Below are positions 7,577 through 14,877 of a DNA stretch of 64,000 nt, in pieces (positions within the stretch are counted from its first letter, which is position 1; every line of letters starts with the position of its first letter). The DNA comes from QANA01 sp963665505 (lineage in GTDB: Bacteria > Bacillota > Clostridia > Christensenellales > Christensenellaceae): NCBI GenBank assembly GCA_963665505.1, contig OY762275.1:744001-808000 (forward strand), given 5' to 3'. Position numbers and translations under genes: made by a program. The notes below the pieces were generated by a model. That model had not been told where the DNA came from, did not search any database, and saw only the letters and a program-made list of their open reading frames with translations.

Positions 7577-8911
7577 CTACAACTCGGCATTTCTAGCCCG
7601 GTCTGCTTTCGTCTGTTTCAAAATCCCGTCCACATTCTGCTTGATAATACCGTATTCTTTCATTGCCTTTTTCGCTTTGCCGTACTGCGCGTACAGCCAT
7701 TCTTTTTCATCGGCCATCCGGTCATATTCTGCTTTGAGAGCAGGAAGATCGGGCAGTCTCGTTACGCCATTTTCTTTTAACGCCCGCACCGCCGCTTCAT
7801 AGAGGATAAGGGCGCTTTCATGCTCCCGGCAGTACCGGGGCTTGTCCTTCGTGCGGCGGTAATCGTCGGCCACCGGCTTTGTCTGCTTGTAGGTGGTGAT
7901 GTTTTTTATCATCACAGCCATATCCGCAAGCCGCTTTTCCATGCCCTTGAGGGTGGCGGCAGCCTCGTCGCTGGCAGCAACCAACTCTGCGATTTTCGTT
8001 TCCAGTCCGGCATATTCCGTGATACCGTGTTCGGTGAGAAAGTTCATCGTCTTTGCGGCGCGTTTCAGATTTTCGATTTTCACCCACCGTTCATAACCCG
8101 CCGATTGTTGCACCTTGATACTGTTCTCAATGTCGATCAACAACGAAATGCCCTTGCGTTCCGGCTTCGGGGTACGGACAGGACGCTTGCCCTTGATGCG
8201 CTCCGTGATCGCGTCCTCAGTGTAATTTTCACCCAAGGTCTTACAGCGGGTGAAACGTTCTTGTCCGGGAGCGCGGAACGATATGTATTTACCACGTTTG
8301 ATTTCATAGCCCGCCGCTTCCATCCGGCGCAGGAAGTCGTCAAAGTCAGTGGATAAGGGAATGAGCGCGTCGATATCGATTTTAAGTTTTGCTTTCCAGC
8401 TTGTCCCTGCTTTGTCTGCCTGATATTCTGCATAGCTCTTGCCTTTGTTGCGGCCCGGCTTCACGACGGACAGGCCGTTTTCCCGGCAAAGTCTGTCGCT
8501 GGTGCGCCGGATATAGGCATAGCTTTGTTTATTGGAAATGTATTTCTTATGCTCAACCATATCCACGGCGCAAAAGATAATGTGATTATGGATGTGACCC
8601 TTGTCTGTATGGGTAGACAGCACATATTCATACTTGCCGCCTAAAACATCGTCGGCAAGCTGCCGCCCGATTTCATGCGCCAACTCCGGGGTAGCTTCGC
8701 CCGGCTCGAATGACTGTATCAGGTGATGGGCGATATTATTGCCTTTCTGCATAGCCTGTTTTAGTGTCATTTCAAGCTCAATGTCCGCTGTTTCATATGA
8801 GCATCCGAACGAGGACACTAGCAGCTTGCCGTCCGTCTTGGCCGGATTTTGGATATAGTCAAGGGCTTTCTTTACGGTGCTTTTAATAGGCTTAATCTTT
8901 GTAACCGCCAT
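7577..8911 (-). CDS. Relaxase / mobilization nuclease
   Basis: A 444-residue MOB-type relaxase. The metal-binding histidine motif HTDKGHIHNH lies near residues 105-114, after the conserved HLIQSF segment. The N-terminal half up to about 220 is the nuclease; the C-terminal half is charged and helical (coiled-coil-like, KGMEKRLADMAVMIKNI). It nicks oriT and carries the strand into the recipient. The gene overlaps the preceding mobC by 40 bases. The candidate oriT is just upstream of mobC. Confidence 0.95.
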   Translation of the reverse strand: MAVTKIKPIKSTVKKALDYIQNPAKTDGKLLVSSFGCSYETADIELEMTLKQAMQKGNNIAHHLIQSFEPGEATPELAHEIGRQLADDVLGGKYEYVLSTHTDKGHIHNHIIFCAVDMVEHKKYISNKQSYAYIRRTSDRLCRENGLSVVKPGRNKGKSYAEYQADKAGTSWKAKLKIDIDALIPLSTDFDDFLRRMEAAGYEIKRGKYISFRAPGQERFTRCKTLGENYTEDAITERIKGKRPVRTPKPERKGISLLIDIENSIKVQQSAGYERWVKIENLKRAAKTMNFLTEHGITEYAGLETKIAELVAASDEAAATLKGMEKRLADMAVMIKNITTYKQTKPVADDYRRTKDKPRYCREHESALILYEAAVRALKENGVTRLPDLPALKAEYDRMADEKEWLYAQYGKAKKAMKEYGIIKQNVDGILKQTKADRARNAEL

Positions 8912-9201
8912 ATCTCATTAAGTGCCCCCTTTATATCCTCGATGTCCTGCGCGTACACCGTCCCCGTGGCGTTTATCCGTTTCGCTATCTGATTGACGTT
9001 GACGCCAATCTTCTGTATCTCGGCGGTCTGCGCTTTGATGTCGGAATAGTCAACATTAATGATGTAGCCGTCAATAAGCATCTTCCGAGCGTAGGCCGAA
9101 AAATTGCCCGTGTGCAGCAGCTTCATTTTTTGTTCTATCAGCGTCCGTTCCTCTGCCGTCACGGGGACGCGCAAGACGATATCCCGCTTCCTGTTTGCCA
9201 T
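8872..9201 (-). CDS. MobC-like relaxosome accessory protein
   Basis: A 109-residue protein from ATG 9201 (MANRKRDIVLRVPVTAEERTLI...). The N terminus looks like a ribbon-helix-helix (RVPVTAEERTLIEQKMKLLHTGNFSAYARKML), and the second half matches the MobC pattern IQKIGVNVNQIAKRIN. MobC proteins bind oriT and help the relaxase. A longer frame extends upstream to 9333 but its extra residues read through the oriT-like repeats and have no family support. The gene overlaps the relaxase start by 40 bases. Confidence 0.88.
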   Translation of the reverse strand: MANRKRDIVLRVPVTAEERTLIEQKMKLLHTGNFSAYARKMLIDGYIINVDYSDIKAQTAEIQKIGVNVNQIAKRINATGTVYAQDIEDIKGALNEIWRLQRLSLLKAP

Positions 9202-9239
9202 ACTCTCGCCGCCTTTCAATAAGGGTTTGGGACTATCCC

Positions 9240-9360
9240 AACAAGCAAACGGCCCCGGCCCGGCAGGACGGTGGGGCAAGCCGTTTTCGGGAGTGTGGCT
9301 ACACTCCCTATGCTTGCTACGGTATCTTCTCACTCCCTACTACAATGGGAGAACCGAAAA
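9240..9360. other. Candidate oriT
   Basis: The untranslated stretch in front of mobC contains three inverted repeats: AAACGGC (9247-9253) with GCCGTTT (9280-9286); GGGAGTGT (9289-9296) with ACACTCCC (9301-9308), loop GGCT; and CTCCC (9333-9337) with GGGAG (9347-9351). Clustered inverted repeats immediately upstream of a mobC-relaxase pair are typical of oriT. The nick site cannot be named from sequence alone. Confidence 0.55.
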
Positions 9361-9374
9361 TGCCAAACAATCCG

Positions 9375-9425
9375 TATAAAAAAGAAAAACTGCCGTGAAA
9401 CATTGCGTTCACAGCGGTTTTCTCT
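9375..9425 (-). terminator. Terminator of the XRE gene
   Basis: A 14-position hairpin (AAAACTGCCGTGAA against TTCACAGCGGTTTT, two non-Watson-Crick positions) is followed on the minus strand by a T-rich tract. It lies just past the stop of the minus-strand XRE gene. Confidence 0.7.
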
Positions 9426-9449
9426 TGATTATTCAGTTCCCGCAGAGTG

Positions 9450-9803
9450 TCATTTTTCCTCTGCGTCGGCTTCCTGTATGCCCTTTGCAGTAGCGGTTAT
9501 GATCCGTAAACCCTTGTTGTCCATCGTATCAAGTAGCGCGTCCAGTTGGCGGCGCTGCGTATTCTTTTCTGCTTCCTTGTCTGGGAAAAAGAATTGGTCT
9601 ACCGATATATCCAAAAGGGTGACAAGCTTATAAAAAATTTGCAGACTTGGATGCTGCCCTTGATTTTCAATGGATGTGATGTATCGTGGAACAAGGTTGA
9701 CCATACCTGCAACATCATTTCGCGTCCATCCTCTGCTTTCCCGTGCTGCTTTGATAGCTTGTCCAAAAGCTTTAAAATCGAAAAACTGTCTTGGCTCACG
9801 CAT
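9450..9803 (-). CDS. XRE-family transcriptional regulator
   Basis: A 117-residue protein. An N-terminal HTH_3 domain spans about residues 11-70 (FGQAIKAARESRGWTRNDVA, MVNLVPRYITSIENQGQHPS), followed by a linker and a helical tail (LDALLDTMDNKGLRIITATAKG). Genes of this type lie next to mobC/relaxase operons in many clostridial elements and may control transfer genes. It faces away from the EF-Ts cassette, so their promoters are divergent within 9804-10005. Confidence 0.88.
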   Translation of the reverse strand: MREPRQFFDFKAFGQAIKAARESRGWTRNDVAGMVNLVPRYITSIENQGQHPSLQIFYKLVTLLDISVDQFFFPDKEAEKNTQRRQLDALLDTMDNKGLRIITATAKGIQEADAEEK

Positions 9804-9945
9804 AATAAAATCACCCTATATCATTCTACATTTCCTCTACCTAAAGCTAAATGAGTATACAGTTCCTATAATATGAATAAATAATTCCTATTACACGATG
9901 AGGATTACTGCAAGATGTTTTTACAGATATATTTTAGTTACCATC

Positions 9946-9998
9946 TTGACAACGGATACCAACTGTACTACTATGGTAAATATAGTACAGTTTGGAGG
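9946..9998 (+). promoter_or_regulatory. Promoter with overlapping palindromic operator, and RBS, of the EF-Ts cassette
   Basis: TTGACA (9946-9951) is followed after 17 nt by TACTAT (9969-9974). A palindrome CTGTACTA (9963-9970), 12-nt spacer, TAGTACAG (9983-9990) covers the -10 box and start site. GGAGG lies at 9994-9998, eight bases before the ATG. The geometry is that of a repressed promoter; the TetR protein encoded as the second gene of the operon is the likely ligand. Confidence 0.78.
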
Positions 9999-10005
9999 AA
10001 TTATT

Positions 10006-10599
10006 ATGAATGTAACGCCAAATGCAGTCAAGCAACTGCATGAGCAAACCGGCGCCGGATATATGGACGCGAAAAGAGCTTTGGAGAAAGCGGACGGTAA
10101 TGCCCAAAAGGCAATCGTTGTGATGCGTGAAAAAGGTATTGCAATCGCAAACAAAAAAACGGTCAGGATCGCTAAGGAAGGAATCGTTGGGGTCTATTAT
10201 CATTCCAATGGACGCATCGGCGTCATGATCGAAGTGAACTGCGAAACCGACTTTGCCGCGGTAACCAAGATTTTCAAGGATTTAGCACATAACCTGGCCA
10301 TGCATATCGCAGCGATGAACCCGTCCTATATTTCTCATACCGATATTTCGCCGGAGACAATCGCTGAAGAGAAAAACATCTATGAGACACAGGCAAGAAA
10401 TGAAGATAAGCCGGAAACTGCAATAGCTTCAATTGTTGACGGCAAGCTCAGAAAATACTATCAGACGAATTGCCTGCTTAACCAGCCCTATTTCAAGGAT
10501 TCGAATAAGAGCGTCAACGACGTTATTGTCGAGTGTATAGCGGTATTAAAAGAAAACATAACAGTCAAGCGTTTTGTTCGCTATGAGATAGGAGCATGA
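10006..10599 (+). CDS. Short-form elongation factor Ts homologue on the element
   Basis: A 197-residue protein that covers a complete short EF-Ts. The N-terminal UBA-like domain reads LHEQTGAGYMDAKRALEKAD, then GNAQKAIVVMREKG; the core carries CETDFAAVTKIF, equivalent to the TDFV motif that contacts EF-Tu; then QPYFKDSNKSVNDV and the C-terminal ENITVKRFVRYEIG. Length matches the short Thermus-type EF-Ts (about 196) rather than the 280-residue type. The gene lies inside the conjugative element between mobilization and integration genes and has its own regulated promoter, so it is almost surely an extra copy and not the housekeeping tsf, which is normally beside rpsB. Its role is unknown. Confidence 0.92.
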   Translation: MNVTPNAVKQLHEQTGAGYMDAKRALEKADGNAQKAIVVMREKGIAIANKKTVRIAKEGIVGVYYHSNGRIGVMIEVNCETDFAAVTKIFKDLAHNLAMHIAAMNPSYISHTDISPETIAEEKNIYETQARNEDKPETAIASIVDGKLRKYYQTNCLLNQPYFKDSNKSVNDVIVECIAVLKENITVKRFVRYEIGA

Positions 10600-10600
10600 T

Positions 10601-11191
10601 ATGAATAAAAAAGCTGACAAGATTCTAAATACAACAATTAACCTGTTCATCCGAGATGGGATAAAAAGAATTACGATGGATGATATTTCGGAAAATTCCA
10701 AATCATCAAAAGTCACGATATATAAATATTTCGTTGATAAGGATACCTTGTATTTTGAGATCAGCAAACACATTTTCTCAGAATATATTGAACAATTAAA
10801 AAGAACCATAGCTTCCGGCGAAACCTTGGTTAAAAAGCTATATGGCTTTTTGGACATTATCAGCGATTTTACAAACAGCGGGAAATTCGAATTGTGCGTA
10901 GAACTTACAACATACAACAATGCTGTTGAAACAGAATATGAGTTGTATATGCAAACATACAGGCACACCATACTGACCCTGATTGATGAAGGAATTGAAC
11001 GCGGCCTGATAAAAAGCGGACTGGATAGAGACATGATATTCCATTATATCGATATGGGCGTGATTTACTATCAGCGAAGCTCCGAGTATCGGAATAAAAT
11101 GCTTGGCGACAGCAGTTTTCAGAAGCAATTTATGCTGTTCTACATCAGTAACATTTTCGCTGACGGCGCACAGATATTATCGGCCTTATGA
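10601..11191 (+). CDS. TetR/AcrR-family regulator
   Basis: A 196-residue protein. The N-terminal HTH is typical (ILNTTINLFIRDGIKRITMDDIS, then SKVTIYKYFVDKDTLYFEI at about 30-50); the rest is an all-helical ligand domain. The ATG is one base after the EF-Ts stop with AGGAG upstream, so the two are co-translated. It probably binds the palindrome over the cassette promoter and releases it on sensing a ligand. The ligand is unknown. Confidence 0.93.
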   Translation: MNKKADKILNTTINLFIRDGIKRITMDDISENSKSSKVTIYKYFVDKDTLYFEISKHIFSEYIEQLKRTIASGETLVKKLYGFLDIISDFTNSGKFELCVELTTYNNAVETEYELYMQTYRHTILTLIDEGIERGLIKSGLDRDMIFHYIDMGVIYYQRSSEYRNKMLGDSSFQKQFMLFYISNIFADGAQILSAL

Positions 11192-11200
11192 GGTGATTTA

Positions 11201-11506
11201 ATGGGGCAAACCATTTTACAATATTATATCGGCTTGGCAAAGGAGGGCACCGAAACATCCATTGGCGAGATCATGAAGCATCTGAATAATAGCATGACAT
11301 TAGCAGAATCAAAGTTTATTGACTTTGCGCTGGGACATGTCGAGAGTGATGAAGGGGTGAAGATCATGGGACACTATTTATTTCATGGAACACAGATACA
11401 AAGGAATTACTGCGCCCTGTATTTCGGCAGACGCGGTGAATACCTGATCATCAGAAAAGCATATGACGCAGGGCTGATTGATGAAAAACAGGCCTTTTCA
11501 AGATGA
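11201..11506 (+). CDS. Conserved-looking protein of unknown function, third gene of EF-Ts cassette
   Basis: A 101-residue protein starting ATG at 11201, nine bases after the TetR stop, with GAGGTG just upstream. No family is recognised. The middle is helical (LQYYIGLAKEGTETSIGEIM, HLNNSMTLAESKFIDFALGH) and the C-terminal half reads GVKIMGHYLFHGTQIQRNYC, ALYFGRRGEYLIIRKAYDAG, with alternating amphipathic helices that could form one or two HEAT-like repeats. No signal peptide or membrane segment. Operon position ties it to the EF-Ts/TetR pair. Confidence 0.78.
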   Translation: MGQTILQYYIGLAKEGTETSIGEIMKHLNNSMTLAESKFIDFALGHVESDEGVKIMGHYLFHGTQIQRNYCALYFGRRGEYLIIRKAYDAGLIDEKQAFSR

Positions 11507-11634
11507 ACGGTCTGTTCGCAGTGCGTGTTATAGATAGGAATTGATACACTAATCAAATGCCGCCCAACGGTAATAAAAAAAACCGTTGTTTCGGCGGTCG
11601 GATAGTTTTGCGCCCGAACAAAATACATTAGCCT

Positions 11635-11679
11635 AACGGCGGTTTTGAAATGAAATTCAAGGCCGCCGTTTTCCTTTTT
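11635..11679 (+). terminator. Terminator of the EF-Ts cassette
   Basis: AACGGCGG (11635-11642) pairs with CCGCCGTT (11663-11670), extended by TTGAA/TTCAA inside, followed by TTCCTTTTT. A weaker CAACGG/CCGTTG stem with an A-rich loop lies upstream at 11565-11588. The 128 bases between the cassette's last stop and this hairpin hold no other gene. Confidence 0.85.
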
Positions 11680-11753
11680 GAAAAATCGGTTTACGGAGGG
11701 TGTATTAAAGTCGCCCATTTTTAAGGATATGGCGGTATCAAGGAGGTATCACC

Positions 11754-11855
11754 ATGTCCTTTTATGCGATTTTCCAATCTGACTTCTCAAAAAAAGCCTA
11801 TGCTCTTCGACGGGACATTTCGCCCATAAAATTGAATACACACATCATCATATAA
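11754..11855 (+). CDS. Possible 33-residue peptide with strong ribosome site
   Basis: ATG at 11754 follows AAGGAGGTATCACC, a near-perfect Shine-Dalgarno, and opens a 33-codon frame (MSFYAIFQSDFSKKAYALRR...). A terminator-like hairpin follows within 20 bases, so the peptide is framed as a small transcription unit. No family is recognised. It may be a leader peptide or the remnant 5' end of a lost gene. Confidence 0.4.
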   Translation: MSFYAIFQSDFSKKAYALRRDISPIKLNTHIII

Positions 11856-11872
11856 GAACTATTAATTCCACC

Positions 11873-11905
11873 ATACCCGGTTGCATATTGCAGCTGGGTA
11901 TTTTT
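11873..11905 (+). terminator. Terminator-like hairpin
   Basis: ATACCCGG (11873-11880) pairs with CTGGGTAT (11894-11901, one G-U), followed by TTTT. It separates the 33-residue frame from the sigma factor gene. Confidence 0.6.
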
Positions 11906-12033
11906 GCGCTCTCTCATAAAAATTTTTTTACAAATTCACCTCAAATCTTTGGCATATCCAAAATTCCGTTGTTGAGGGATTACGAAAGGGGAAACCATCA
12001 CCCGCCTTTGCGGACGCGAAAGGGGGTGAACAC

Positions 12034-12474
12034 ATGGACGAACCCGCTCGTTCCCAATGGCAGATACGTTGCGCGTTTAATGGATTTTGCAAGCGGACGT
12101 TGAAGCATGAAGCAATCAACGCCCACGAGCAGCTAAAACGGCAGCAGAAAAGGAACGTGACGTTTTCAGACCTCACGCCACAGGAAGAAAACCAGCTTTA
12201 TTCGCTCGATAACTATTTCGAGAATGAAGACGCAAAAGCCTTTCAAGTGGGGGGAATGAAAATCACGCCGAAGCTGATTGCCGACGCGCTGCACAGCTTG
12301 CCGGAAGACAAGCGCAAAGCCGTTTTGCTGTACTACTTTTTTGAAATGAGCGACGTGGAAATCGGGCAACTGCTTGATATTCCCCGCAGCACGGTACAGT
12401 ATCGCCGGACAAGCTCTTTTGAGCTATTAAAACGCTATTTGGAGGAACACGCAGATGAATGGGACGATTGGTAA
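12034..12474 (+). CDS. Sigma-70-like factor of the conjugative element
   Basis: A 146-residue protein with a sigma region 4-type HTH near the C terminus (LPEDKRKAVLLYYFFEMSDV, EIGQLLDIPRSTVQYRR, about 93-130). The N-terminal half lacks clear region 2, as in the small sigma-like factors of Tn916/Tn1549-type elements. AGGGGGTG precedes the ATG at 12034. It overlaps the next gene by 20 bases. Likely it drives element genes. Confidence 0.88.
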   Translation: MDEPARSQWQIRCAFNGFCKRTLKHEAINAHEQLKRQQKRNVTFSDLTPQEENQLYSLDNYFENEDAKAFQVGGMKITPKLIADALHSLPEDKRKAVLLYYFFEMSDVEIGQLLDIPRSTVQYRRTSSFELLKRYLEEHADEWDDW

Positions 12475-12706
12475 CACCGAACAGGACGAGCGCGGCTTGT
12501 TGCCATACCCGGTCATCGTAGCCGCGACAAAAGGCGACCCGGACGCTATGGCGGTTGTCATGCAGCGTTACGAGAGCTACATAGCCGACCTTTCCATGCG
12601 AAAACTGCGCGACGAGCGCGGCAATACCTATTGGGGCATAGACGGCGACATACGCGACCGCTTACGGTCAAAGCTCATGCGGGCTGTCCTATCTTTCAGG
12701 GCTTAA
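12455..12706 (+). CDS. HTH-domain protein of conjugative elements (HTH_16 type)
   Basis: An 83-residue protein beginning inside the sigma gene (20-base overlap, ATG 12455 after GGAGG). It has the pattern of the small helix-turn-helix proteins that accompany the element sigma factor (LPYPVIVAATKGDPDAMAVV, MQRYESYIADLS, YWGIDGDIRDRLRSKLMRAV). Its role is regulatory by family; the target is not known. Confidence 0.85.
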   Translation: MNGTIGNTEQDERGLLPYPVIVAATKGDPDAMAVVMQRYESYIADLSMRKLRDERGNTYWGIDGDIRDRLRSKLMRAVLSFRA

Positions 12707-13060
12707 TAACCGGCTGTGAGCCCCTTTCCACTGTCCGGTTACGATCCTGAAACCGAACCTTGACAAAGAAAGCGCGGAAGATAACGCCGACGCAGTATAG
12801 GGCAAATCGGATACGTTCGGTTTATGCCGAGCCGGGCGGCTGGTGCGCCACGATCTCTATATTCAGAGTGAGCGACCAACACCACGCCGTAATGCAAGCG
12901 CGGCGGCTTGCGGGCGAAGACACATAAGCCGAAACAATGATACTCCCTTACAGCCACAGTCCGAGCGTTTAAAGCGTCGCAGGCAATGGGTAGGGCTGCG
13001 TGAGAACCACGCAGGGGTGAAACTCCCGTGAGGCTGCGCCAGCAGCCGTCCGATCAAAGC
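12707..13060 (+). ncRNA. Structured non-coding segment, unassigned
   Basis: No convincing gene lies between 12707 and 13110. Several hairpins are visible: TAACCGG (12707-12713) with CCGGTTA (12735-12741); CTGCGTG (12996-13002) with CACGCAG (13008-13014); GGGG/TCCC around TGAAAC (13014-13027); GGCTGC (13032-13037) with GCAGCC (13042-13047), followed by GATCAAAGC and a run of six T. Dense G+C hairpins ending in a T run suggest a structured RNA with an intrinsic terminator ahead of the excisionase gene. I could not match it to a known riboswitch or ribozyme. Strand is chosen from the T run. Confidence 0.4.
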
Positions 13061-13110
13061 TTTTTTGAAATATCCACCTTTTAGCCATTACCATGAAAGG
13101 GGGTATTCCT

Positions 13111-13347
13111 ATGGCAAAAAAGGAAACTGCCAGTACCGCCGCGCTTGCGCTTCCCATGCTGAAAACGGTTGAGCAAATGAGCCGTATTTCGGGCATTGGA
13201 GAAAACAAGCTCCGTGAGTTGATGGAGCGCGGCGTGCTGGAATACATACAGAATGGCAACCGGCGCTTGATTGCCGACGCCGCGATCTGGAAATGGTACG
13301 AAAGTGCCAAAGTAGCAGCGTCCCTCTCTGCGGAAAGTGAGGGGTAA
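13111..13347 (+). CDS. xis: Excisionase (Xis)
   Basis: A 78-residue protein from ATG 13111 behind AAAGGGGGT. It has the winged-helix pattern of Tn916-type excisionases: TVEQMSRISGIGENKLRELM, then ERGVLEYIQNGNRRLI. The gene ends three bases before the integrase start, the normal xis-int order. It bends attachment-site DNA and shifts the integrase toward excision. Confidence 0.9.
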   Translation: MAKKETASTAALALPMLKTVEQMSRISGIGENKLRELMERGVLEYIQNGNRRLIADAAIWKWYESAKVAASLSAESEG

Positions 13348-13350
13348 CGT

Positions 13351-14640
13351 ATGGCCGTATCATCAAGACAGGTAAAGAATAAACGTGACGGTAACGGCGT
13401 CCTGACAGGAAAGCCGGGCACCGTTTATGATGTCAACATCAAGTACAATTCCCCAGAGGGCAAAAAAAGCTATATGAAGCGCGGCTTCGCTACAAAAAAA
13501 GAGGCCACGCAGCATGAGGCCGAGATGAAAACCAAGCTGCTCAATCCGACTTATACACCGGCAGCAGCCCCGCAGGGGAAGCTGACTGTCAAGGAGTATT
13601 TGGAGGAATGGGTAGAAACCCACGGCAAGGCCAATCTACGGCCAAGTACCTTCGCGGGATATAAGAGCCACATTAAAAACCATATAGTTCCGTACATAGG
13701 CCATGTGCAACTCCGGCAGCTTTCTCCGGCCATGATAGACAATATGTTTCAGAAACTTTTCGATAAGGGACTTTCCAACAGTACCGTCCGATATGCGCAG
13801 CGCATTTTAAGCGTGTCGATGGAGGCCGCCCGCAAGTATCATTACATTGAAACCAACCCTGCCCGCGACATTATCACCAAGTTTGGAAAGCAAGGCAAGA
13901 CGCCTGATCCATACACCCTTGAGCAGATGCAGGAGTTTATGAGCAAGGTCATCGGCACCGAATGGGAAATGACCGTGATGCTGGCCGGAATGTACGGCCT
14001 GCGTTTGAGTGAAATTCTCGGCCTGCGCTGGCAAAATGTCGATCTGCAAAATAATACCTTCGGCGTTGTGGAGCAGCTACCATTCGATCTGCCTGCCGGG
14101 ACAAAAAATGTTACGGAAATGGCACCGACGAAATCAAACGACCGTGTACTACCAATTACGGATTTGACGAAGCCCTATTTTGAACGGCAGCTTGCCATGC
14201 AAGAGCGTCGCAAGGAATTAACCGCAGCGGCGGGAGTTGCATACTACAACAATGATTTGGTGGTATCCAAGCCTGACGGCGCACCTTATCGACGCGACGC
14301 CGTATCAACTGCTTTCGGGCAACTCATCCGGCACCTCGAAATGCCGCACATTCGCTTTCACGATTTGAGACACACGGCTGCGACAAATATGCACCAGCTC
14401 ACCGGCGACTTTTATACTGTCGGTGAGATTTTGGGGCATACGCTCAAAGGTATCGGGATTTCCCTCGGTATCTCCACCAACCTTGAAGCGGTAACGGCAC
14501 AATACGTCGATGTCCGGCTGGACAGGAAAAAGACCGTGCTGGAAACTTATCACAAGGCGCTGCATCCGCAGAAAGAGCCGGAGAAGCTCATGAAACCGGC
14601 GAAGCAGAGCAAAAAGAAAAGCAGCGAAATGGAGCTGTAA
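13351..14640 (+). CDS. int: Tyrosine-type site-specific integrase
   Basis: A 429-residue phage-type integrase. An arm-binding N-terminal domain covers about 1-60, a SAM-like core-binding domain about 70-155 (LTVKEYLEEWVETHGKANLR), and the catalytic domain the rest. Catalytic residues: Arg in GLRLSEILGLRW (about 218), His-x-x-Arg in FHDLRHTAA (about 337-340), GHTL (about 370), Tyr in AQYVDV (about 385). The C terminus is lysine-rich. It integrates and excises the element, probably at the tRNA-Ser 240 bp downstream. Confidence 0.96.
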   Translation: MAVSSRQVKNKRDGNGVLTGKPGTVYDVNIKYNSPEGKKSYMKRGFATKKEATQHEAEMKTKLLNPTYTPAAAPQGKLTVKEYLEEWVETHGKANLRPSTFAGYKSHIKNHIVPYIGHVQLRQLSPAMIDNMFQKLFDKGLSNSTVRYAQRILSVSMEAARKYHYIETNPARDIITKFGKQGKTPDPYTLEQMQEFMSKVIGTEWEMTVMLAGMYGLRLSEILGLRWQNVDLQNNTFGVVEQLPFDLPAGTKNVTEMAPTKSNDRVLPITDLTKPYFERQLAMQERRKELTAAAGVAYYNNDLVVSKPDGAPYRRDAVSTAFGQLIRHLEMPHIRFHDLRHTAATNMHQLTGDFYTVGEILGHTLKGIGISLGISTNLEAVTAQYVDVRLDRKKTVLETYHKALHPQKEPEKLMKPAKQSKKKSSEMEL

Positions 14641-14694
14641 ACGACGTATGTTTTTATAGCTCCGCGCTGCTTTTTATATGCTTTTAGGAAATCC

Positions 14695-14799
14695 GGGCAT
14701 CAAACGGGCATCACGCTATACATTTTCTCTGTATATTTTTATAAGGCCGAAAACACCGGAAGCCAATGGGCATCAAAATCCGGGCATCATTGGGCATCA
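14695..14799 (+). repeat. Five direct repeats GGGCATCA, probable integrase arm sites
   Basis: Copies at 14695-14702, 14706-14713, 14768-14775, 14782-14789 and 14792-14799, all in the same orientation. They sit between the integrase gene and the tRNA-Ser, where arm-type binding sites of this integrase class occur. The core crossover site would then be in the tRNA 3' end. Confidence 0.75.
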
Positions 14800-14877
14800 C
14801 AAAGCTGCGAATTTCAAATTTGGGCAGCATTACAAGATAGAAAAATCCCCTGAAAACGCTGCATTTCCAAGGGATTT

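Noticed and set aside
9202..9333. Upstream extension of mobC
   Set aside because: The added residues translate the oriT-like inverted repeats and have no family match; ATG 9201 fits MobC length.
11407..11718. Minus-strand 103-codon frame
   Set aside because: It overlaps the end of the third cassette gene and the terminator hairpin; no homology seen.
12843..13031. 62-codon frame in the region before xis
   Set aside because: No ribosome site, R-rich, and it runs through the hairpins; better read as non-coding.
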